In this document: piece by piece, positions 1 to 4,694 of the stretch
How positions within the stretch are numbered: the stretch's first letter is position 1
Layout: every line of letters begins with the position of its first letter
NCBI GenBank assembly: GCA_009705435.1
Contig: WLTJ01000096.1
Coordinates: 1 to 6,456 of the forward strand
Length of the DNA: 6,456 nt
Source of the DNA: Actinomycetota bacterium
GTDB lineage: Bacteria; Actinomycetota; Acidimicrobiia; Acidimicrobiales; Ilumatobacteraceae
Direction of reading: 5' to 3'
Notes under the pieces: generated by a model
Databases searched by the model: none
Told to the model about the DNA's origin: nothing
Seen by the model: the letters and a program-made list of their open reading frames with translations, nothing else
Program-made: the position numbers and the translations under genes

Positions 1-435
1 ACGAGCAGTAGTAGCAATTCCCGCTAAGTCGCTTCCAGTTCCTGGTTCTGTCATAGCGATTGCGGTGATCAGTTCTCCGCTGGCAATCCCTGGTAGCCAT
101 CGGGCCTTTTGTTCATCGTTGCAGATATCAGTGAAATAAGGAGTAGTGATGTCATTATGTAATGTGAGACCTTGGCCGGCTCCACCAATTCCGGCGTACG
201 CTAATTCTTCAGCAATGATTGAGTTGAAACGAAAGTCATGACTTCCGCCGCCACCAAATTCTTGTGGAATGGCCATACCAATAAAGCCGTTGTCTCCAGC
301 CTTCTTATATAAGGATCGCGGGGCGATTCCCTCGGCTTCCCACTGCAGATAATCCGGAGTGATTTCTTGGGCGACGAAGCGACGAAAACTGTCGGCAAAA
401 GCCACATGGTCTTCGTTGTATAGGGAGCGTTTCAC
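1..435 (-). CDS. Acyl-CoA dehydrogenase, N-terminal part (gene runs off the left edge)
   Basis: Flavin-dependent dehydrogenase of the acyl-CoA dehydrogenase family, which forms a trans-2 double bond in an acyl-CoA thioester using FAD and passes electrons to ETF in the cytoplasm. The 145 visible residues cover the N-terminal helical domain (about 5-115: NEDHVAFADSFRRFVAQEI, then GFIGMAIPQEFGGGG near 50-64) and the beginning of the middle beta domain with the family signature AMTEPGTGSDLAG at 127-139. The catalytic glutamate and C-terminal helical domain lie outside the window; a full protein would be near 380 residues. I chose GTG at 435 because MKRSLYNEDH lines up with usual family N-termini and AGGAGG lies just ahead, but that spacing is only 1 base. 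An in-frame ATG at 471 would add 12 residues and overlap the SDR gene. It follows the SDR gene by 16 bases on the same strand, so the two are probably co-transcribed. Chain length or substrate cannot be inferred. Family call is firm; start is moderately sure. Confidence 0.93.
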   Translation of the reverse strand, partial: MKRSLYNEDHVAFADSFRRFVAQEITPDYLQWEAEGIAPRSLYKKAGDNGFIGMAIPQEFGGGGSHDFRFNSIIAEELAYAGIGGAGQGLTLHNDITTPYFTDICNDEQKARWLPGIASGELITAIAMTEPGTGSDLAGIATTAR

Positions 436-436
436 A

Positions 437-442
437 CCTCCT
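437..442 (-). promoter_or_regulatory. Shine-Dalgarno AGGAGG before the acyl-CoA dehydrogenase
   Basis: A perfect AGGAGG on the minus strand lies in the 16-base gap between the SDR stop and the acyl-CoA dehydrogenase GTG. The spacing to GTG at 435 is one base, much shorter than the usual 5-9. Either the start is a different codon (in-frame ATG at 471 has no such site; next in-frame GTG is ten codons downstream) or initiation uses an unusually short spacing. Confidence 0.55.
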
Positions 443-451
443 ATTCTGCCC

Positions 452-1210
452 CTAAGCCCAGCCTCCCGCATAGGCGACGAACTGACCAGTCGTAAATTGA
501 CTACTGCCGTCGAGGAAAACCATGCAAAATGCTGCGAATTCGCTCATCGTGCCCAAGCGCCTCATTGGCACTTGCGCCTCAATCTTGGCTCGAACTTCGG
601 GGTCATTGGCCCCGGAGGCGGCAAGAAAGCCTGGGAAGTCCATGAAATTGGTACCGACAGCATTGACCTGAACCCCAGTGCGGGCGATCTCATCGGCGAC
701 ATTCTTGACTAGCATGGATGCACCGGCGCGCGCCGCCGAATACAAAGGCGCTCCTGGAGTCGGGCGGGCAGCGGAGGCACTCGTGATCACGAGGACTTGG
801 CCTGAGCCTTGAGCAATCAGGTTAGGTACCACTGCGCGCATGAAGTTATACGGTGCCTCAATACAGCCCACGAGAACTGAGCGGAGTTGCTCTAATTCTG
901 AGTGCACAAAACGACCAGTGATGATCTCGCCTGAGAACATCACAGCCGAGTCGATGCGTCCAAATCGTTTCATAGCCGCTTCTACGAGCTTGTCCGAGGC
1001 TGTCGGATCTGCGAGGTCACGAACACCGCTGACAACCTCCACGAGGGCGCCTGAAGCGGTGAGTTCGTCAACGAGATCAGGCTTAGCGCCTCCTAAAACC
1101 AAGTTAAATCCGCGTCCAGCCAACTGGCGAGCCAGTTCAGGACCTACATAGAAGTTGGCGTCGGCGATAACCGCCGTGGGTCGGGAGTTTTGATTTGATT
1201 TTTCGGACAT
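452..1210 (-). CDS. Degenerate short-chain dehydrogenase/reductase (SDR) family protein
   Basis: A 252-residue Rossmann-fold protein of classical SDR length. The fold is recognisable: beta-alpha start PTAVIADANFYVGPELARQLAGRG (11-34), an acidic D65 after the third strand, FGRIDSAV (83-90), SASAARPTPGAPLYSAARAGA (144-164), and a typical C-terminal end with PMRRLGTMSEFA and TTGQFVAYAGG. The functional motifs deviate. The TGxxxGxG cofactor loop reads ADANFYVG (16-23), NNAG reads MFSG (91-94), the usual active-site Asn of the fourth helix is absent, and YxxxK reads Y157-SAA-R161; Ser144 and Tyr157 are kept. It may use a cofactor atypically or be non-catalytic. Start: ATG at 1210 is preferred because a well-placed promoter makes it leaderless; a longer frame from 1273 would overlap the divergent sulfatase and adds residues foreign to the family. 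It is the first gene of an operon with the acyl-CoA dehydrogenase. The fold is sure; activity and substrate are unknown. Confidence 0.9.
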   Translation of the reverse strand: MSEKSNQNSRPTAVIADANFYVGPELARQLAGRGFNLVLGGAKPDLVDELTASGALVEVVSGVRDLADPTASDKLVEAAMKRFGRIDSAVMFSGEIITGRFVHSELEQLRSVLVGCIEAPYNFMRAVVPNLIAQGSGQVLVITSASAARPTPGAPLYSAARAGASMLVKNVADEIARTGVQVNAVGTNFMDFPGFLAASGANDPEVRAKIEAQVPMRRLGTMSEFAAFCMVFLDGSSQFTTGQFVAYAGGWA

Positions 1211-1216
1211 ATGACG

Positions 1217-1245
1217 AGGGTAGGTAGTGTCAGGGCTATTGTCAA
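1217..1245 (-). promoter_or_regulatory. Promoter for the SDR/acyl-CoA dehydrogenase operon (leaderless)
   Basis: On the minus strand a perfect -35 TTGACA (1245-1240) is separated by 17 bases from TACCCT (1222-1217), which fits the actinobacterial -10 pattern TANNNT. The A of the SDR start codon (1210) is the seventh base after the -10, where transcription normally starts. This predicts a leaderless message and fits the absence of a Shine-Dalgarno site. It is sequence-based inference; no transcript evidence. Confidence 0.6.
1237..1242 (+). promoter_or_regulatory. Candidate -10 box for the sulfatase gene
   Basis: TATTGT fits TANNNT and ends seven bases before the ATG at 1250, so a leaderless or nearly leaderless sulfatase transcript is possible. 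No good -35 lies 17 bases upstream, and no Shine-Dalgarno site precedes the ATG at a usable distance. The box overlaps the -35 of the opposite promoter (1240-1245), so polymerase could occupy only one at a time. Weak by itself because six-base TANNNT matches are common. Confidence 0.35.
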
Positions 1246-1249
1246 TACC

Positions 1250-3517
1250 ATGAAGGATTACGAAGGCTTCCAAGGGTCAATCGGGCGAACTTATAAAGAT
1301 TCCGTTCCTGACTGGCCGCAGCGTCCACACCCCGGCGAAAGTGCACCCAATGTCATTGTGATCCTTTTTGACGACCTCGGGTTCTCTCATTTGGGCTGTT
1401 ACGGATCCACCATTGATACCCCCAACATTGACCTTCTTGCTGCACAAGGTTTGCGCTACACGAACTTTCACGTGACTCCTTTGTGCTCGCCTACTCGGGC
1501 CGCGCTATTGACTGGAAGAAACCACCATGCAGTCGGAATGCGCGGGGTTTCCAACTTCAGCAGTGGTTTTCCGCACATGCGCGGACAGATTTCAAATCAC
1601 GCCGCCACGATTGCTGAAGTCGTTCGAGATCAGGGATACGCAACTTTTGCGCTCGGTAAATGGCATTTGTGTCCCATGGCGGATGCTTCGCCCGCAGGCC
1701 CTTTTGATCAGTGGCCATTGCAACGTGGGTTTGATCGTTTCTATGGCTTCCTCGATGGTGAGACAGATCAGTTTCATCCTGATTTGGTGTACGACAATCA
1801 TTGGATTGAAGCACCTGGTCGCCCCGTTGATGGATATCACCTCTCTGAAGATTTAGTCGATCACGCAGAGCAATTTATGCATGACTCACTCAGTGTGAGA
1901 CCAGATCGTCCGTTCTTCATGTACCTTGCCTTTGGCGCGACGCATGCACCACACCAAGCCCCCGCTGAGTATATGGAGAAGTATCGCGGAGCCTTCGATG
2001 AAGGTTGGGACGTGATGCGTGACCGTTGGTTTAAGCGTCAACAAGAACTCGGCCTACTACCGGCTGGTACTGAATTAGCGCCCCGGAATCCTGGTGTTGA
2101 AGCATGGCAAGATCTTTCCGATAATCAGCAACGTCTGGCTTGTCGTCTTCAAGAAGCGTACGCAGCCTTCCTTGATCACACCGATGTACAAATCGGGAGG
2201 TTGCTCGAATCTCTGCAGCAATTAGGGGTGGAAGATAACACAATGATTGTTCTCTTGTCGGATAATGGAGCCTCGCAAGAGGGCGGTCCTTTCGGCGTTC
2301 TCCACGAAATGAAATTCTTCAATATGATGATCGAAATGCCAGATGAGGCGATTCATCGGATTGACGAAATTGGTGGACCTCATAGTCACAGCAACTACCC
2401 ATGGGGTTGGTCGCAAGTAGGCAACACACCTTTCAAGTTCTATAAGCAAAATACGCATGAAGGCGGAATTCACGTACCGTTAATTGTCAAATGGCCAAAG
2501 GGCGTACAGGACTCGGGTGGGTTACGAGATCAGTTTCATCACGTCAATGACATTGCTCCGACTATTTATGAGGCGATCGGAATTACTCCGCCCGATGTGT
2601 ACCGCGGCTTGGAACAAATGCCGATTTCCGGTGTTCCGATGAACTATTCGTTTGACGAAAAAGATGCCGAGACCACGAAACTGATTCAGTATTACGAAAT
2701 GGTCGGCCATCGAGGTATCTATTTCGCAGGCTGGAAAGCCGTCACGCGGCATACACCAGGTGTCTCATTTGACGACGATGTGTGGGAGTTGTATCACATT
2801 GAGCACGATCGCTCGGAGACTGTGAACTTGGCAGAAGCTCAACCGGAGCGTTTACAAGAAATGATTGCCCTGTGGTGGGAGGAGGCGGAAAAGGAGGGTG
2901 TCTTGCCTCTCGATGATCGTGGGCTTGAACTGTTCTCGATGAAATTTGCTGATCGCACTCCGCATCCTGTGTCGCGTAAATATGTGTATCGCCCTCCTAT
3001 GTCGCCATTGCCAACGCAGGTATCGGCTTCAGTGGGTGGACGGAGTTGGGATTTGGACGCCAAGGTACGTCGGCAAGATGGCCAGAACGGCGTGATTTAT
3101 GCGACAGGTACTGAGAATTCGGGTTTCAGTTTCTTTGTGCATAACGACCATTTACTTTTTGATTACAACGTTTTCGGCGAACACCTAGTGGTTGAGTCTC
3201 CACAGAAAATTTCGGGTGGAGAAGTGATGTTGAGTCTTAAATTCCGCCGTACAGGCAAGGGTGGTGATGTCGCAATATTTGAGAACGGTATTGAATTAGC
3301 GAAGATGGATCTGCCCTTTGTGATGAGAATGATTTCAAGCGTCGGAAGTTCAGTCGGCTACGACCACGGGTCGCCAGTTGCAGCCGAATACAGCGAACGA
3401 GTTGACGGTTATCATTTCGAAGGTCGAATTGATTTCGTGGAGATTAATCTGATCTCGTCTCGGCCCGACGCAGAGACTGATGGCGCTCGTGCCCGAGCCG
3501 AAATGGGAAGACAGTAA
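1250..3517 (+). CDS. Cytosolic sulfatase of the Pseudomonas AtsA (PAS) type
   Basis: A 755-residue type I sulfatase (alkaline-phosphatase superfamily) that hydrolyses sulfate esters. The active site is complete by comparison with P. aeruginosa arylsulfatase: metal-binding D41-D42 (LFDDLGF), the formylglycine motif C79-S-P-T-R83, GKWH with K137 and H139, H232 in THAP, D338-N339 in LSDNG, and K399 shortly before EGGIHVP. Cys79 must be oxidised to formylglycine; the converting enzyme is not in this window. The N-terminus is hydrophilic with no signal peptide, so the enzyme should act in the cytoplasm on an imported substrate. Residues about 590-735 form an extra beta-rich C-terminal domain, resembling the concanavalin-like domain of long actinobacterial arylsulfatases. 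I chose ATG at 1250 because MKDYEGFQGSIGRT is the family-like N-terminus; ATG at 1211 would add 13 atypical residues and abut the divergent SDR start. It converges on the bicupin gene. Family firm; the sulfate ester is unknown. Confidence 0.95.
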   Translation: MKDYEGFQGSIGRTYKDSVPDWPQRPHPGESAPNVIVILFDDLGFSHLGCYGSTIDTPNIDLLAAQGLRYTNFHVTPLCSPTRAALLTGRNHHAVGMRGVSNFSSGFPHMRGQISNHAATIAEVVRDQGYATFALGKWHLCPMADASPAGPFDQWPLQRGFDRFYGFLDGETDQFHPDLVYDNHWIEAPGRPVDGYHLSEDLVDHAEQFMHDSLSVRPDRPFFMYLAFGATHAPHQAPAEYMEKYRGAFDEGWDVMRDRWFKRQQELGLLPAGTELAPRNPGVEAWQDLSDNQQRLACRLQEAYAAFLDHTDVQIGRLLESLQQLGVEDNTMIVLLSDNGASQEGGPFGVLHEMKFFNMMIEMPDEAIHRIDEIGGPHSHSNYPWGWSQVGNTPFKFYKQNTHEGGIHVPLIVKWPKGVQDSGGLRDQFHHVNDIAPTIYEAIGITPPDVYRGLEQMPISGVPMNYSFDEKDAETTKLIQYYEMVGHRGIYFAGWKAVTRHTPGVSFDDDVWELYHIEHDRSETVNLAEAQPERLQEMIALWWEEAEKEGVLPLDDRGLELFSMKFADRTPHPVSRKYVYRPPMSPLPTQVSASVGGRSWDLDAKVRRQDGQNGVIYATGTENSGFSFFVHNDHLLFDYNVFGEHLVVESPQKISGGEVMLSLKFRRTGKGGDVAIFENGIELAKMDLPFVMRMISSVGSSVGYDHGSPVAAEYSERVDGYHFEGRIDFVEINLISSRPDAETDGARARAEMGRQ

Positions 3518-3534
3518 AAACTTTTATTGTGTCT
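3508..3534. terminator. AT-rich inverted repeat over the two convergent stop codons
   Basis: The sulfatase and bicupin stop codons are only 6 bases apart, and both sit in an inverted repeat centred near 3520/3521: TAAAA (3515-3519) and TTTTA (3522-3526), extended by CAG/TTG with one G-U pair. Outer AGACA and TGTCT repeat out of register. The stem is AT-rich with a two-base centre, so it would be a weak hairpin; a bidirectional terminator is possible but not convincing. Confidence 0.25.
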
Positions 3535-4597
3535 GCAGATTGAATCTCAGGATTTCAGTTCCGGCACTTTGCGTAACCGAATAACTATCGCCACAGGGGA
3601 TAACGATTGTTGAACCAGAGTTCATGGCATGTGATCCATTTTCATTCGTGATCACTGTCGCAGAACCCTGTAAAACGAAGAGGAATGTGAGCTGTTTTTC
3701 AGCGACGAATGTGGATGGCCAGGAAGCCGCCGAATCAGCTTTGATGATGCAGACGTCTGCGAGACCCTGTGTTGCTTGGTGAATTTTGGTATCAGTAATC
3801 AACGCTTGCTCGCCGAAGGGCGTCCACGTGGCCTGAGATGCTATGTGGTGAATAAAGGACTGACCAGACCAGGTGCGCTCTGGATTAATGGCGATAGATG
3901 GAAGTTGGGTGAGGGGATCGGCATGGGTGAAGTGTTCGGCAGGGTATCCGATCTCTAAAACCTCAAGATTGTCCGAACTTTCCAGCACTCGATGGCGAAT
4001 CGTTGGAGGCTGGATGACGCAATCGCCTGCACCGAGGACAAAAGAATCGCCTTGATCCTCATACAACACACGCACCCAACCGGAGCGGCAGAAAATGAGT
4101 TGAAATAAGACCTCATGAAAGTGCACATAGTCAGGCACCGGACCGGCGTTATCAATTCTGATGCTGGACGCTATGACAGAGTTGCCTTGTCGATCCGGTA
4201 TGAGGTCGCGATACATCATTCCAGCGCGACCAGTACCCCATGAATCAGTACCGTCCTGATGAGTGATGACTAGAGCAGATGCCAAGGGTGGAACGATCAT
4301 TTCCTCGGTCGAACTGACACATTCAATGATGGTTCCGTTGGGCGCAGTAAGGGTGCTGTGCAGCAATGGACTCCCGTGTGGGAGCGAGATTCTTAAGACA
4401 GCCAGTGGGGTTGAGCCGGGTTGAAGGTGAATCCGCAAGCCATGACCGACAAGTGTGGCATGTGTCGGACCGTCGGCTGGATGGATTGTCTGCACCCGAA
4501 ATCCGAGCACCTCGGTATAAAAAGTCAAGGTTGGGGCTAAATCGCTACATCCAATAACGACACCAGCGGAAACAGGTTCTAATTCCTTGTCATACAC
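3524..4597 (-). CDS. VOC-cupin-cupin fusion protein (bicupin with glyoxalase-like N-terminus)
   Basis: A 357-residue protein with three small beta domains. Residues about 11-95 form a glyoxalase/VOC-like module (VVIGCSDLAPTLTFYTEVLGF, ending GTIIECV), with Val where a metal His often stands. Residues about 140-225 form a cupin with PVPDYVHFHEVLFQ, giving H159-x-H161, then GDCVIQPPTIRH with H202; Gln166 stands near the usual Glu position, as I recall for related proteins. Residues about 265-355 form a second cupin (LTFLFVLQGSATV, GSTIVIPCGDSYSV) with no HxH, so it probably binds no metal. No signal peptide or membrane segment. The open frame begins with TTG at 4603; I prefer GTG at 4597, where a -10-like box suggests a leaderless start. 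It converges on the sulfatase and diverges from the monooxygenase. A dioxygenase/isomerase-like enzyme or a ligand-sensing protein are both possible; no specific function can be assigned. Domain calls are good; the first one is shorter than a full VOC domain. Confidence 0.88.
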   Translation of the reverse strand: MYDKELEPVSAGVVIGCSDLAPTLTFYTEVLGFRVQTIHPADGPTHATLVGHGLRIHLQPGSTPLAVLRISLPHGSPLLHSTLTAPNGTIIECVSSTEEMIVPPLASALVITHQDGTDSWGTGRAGMMYRDLIPDRQGNSVIASSIRIDNAGPVPDYVHFHEVLFQLIFCRSGWVRVLYEDQGDSFVLGAGDCVIQPPTIRHRVLESSDNLEVLEIGYPAEHFTHADPLTQLPSIAINPERTWSGQSFIHHIASQATWTPFGEQALITDTKIHQATQGLADVCIIKADSAASWPSTFVAEKQLTFLFVLQGSATVITNENGSHAMNSGSTIVIPCGDSYSVTQSAGTEILRFNLQTQ

Positions 4598-4603
4598 CCC
4601 CAA

Positions 4604-4611
4604 ACTTTATA
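4604..4611 (-). promoter_or_regulatory. -10 box before the VOC-bicupin gene
   Basis: The minus strand reads TATAAAGT here. Its last six bases, TAAAGT (4609-4604), fit TANNNT, and GTG at 4597 is the seventh base after it, the same geometry as the SDR promoter. A TTG start at 4603 would then lie upstream of the transcription start. No recognisable -35 was found at 16-18 bases. Confidence 0.4.
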
Positions 4612-4680
4612 CCGACATTCTCAATTCTCGTAGGCGGAGTGCTGATGGTCTCTCGTGAGTGCGCGATAGTTGTATCTGAC

Positions 4681-4687
4681 AAAGGGG
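4681..4687 (+). promoter_or_regulatory. Shine-Dalgarno site of the monooxygenase gene
   Basis: AAAGGGG lies seven bases before the GTG at 4695. With the in-frame TGA at 4677 and no other start codon between, it fixes the start of the monooxygenase. I saw no clear promoter in the 4598-4694 spacer on this strand; that spacer otherwise holds only a short tandem ATTCTC pair at 4617-4629. Confidence 0.65.
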
Positions 4688-4694
4688 TGGTGAG

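Noticed and set aside
359..712. Plus-strand open frame of 117 codons across the start of the acyl-CoA dehydrogenase and the SDR gene
   Set aside because: It is antisense to two well-recognised genes, and its translation resembles no protein family.
840..1151. Plus-strand open frame of 103 codons inside the SDR gene
   Set aside because: Antisense shadow of a recognised SDR fold; low-complexity Ser/Thr/Arg composition typical of such shadows.
1211..1249. Earlier ATG at 1211 for the sulfatase
   Set aside because: The 13 extra residues do not look like the family, no ribosome site precedes it, and it would lie upstream of the candidate -10 box.
1211..1273. Longer N-terminus for the SDR protein from a start at 1273
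   Set aside because: It would overlap the divergent sulfatase coding region, adds 21 non-family residues, and would need a promoter upstream of the strong TTGACA/TACCCT pair.
1527..1856. Plus-strand open frame of 109 codons within the sulfatase
   Set aside because: Alternate-frame shadow within a gene whose catalytic motifs are all in the other frame.
4617..4629. Tandem ATTCTC pair in the divergent spacer as an operator
   Set aside because: Two six-base direct copies seven bases apart are too short to support a binding-site call, and no inverted symmetry was seen.
4661..4680. Plus-strand promoter for the monooxygenase around GATAGT/TATCTG
   Set aside because: Neither hexamer fits TANNNT and no -35 partner is visible.
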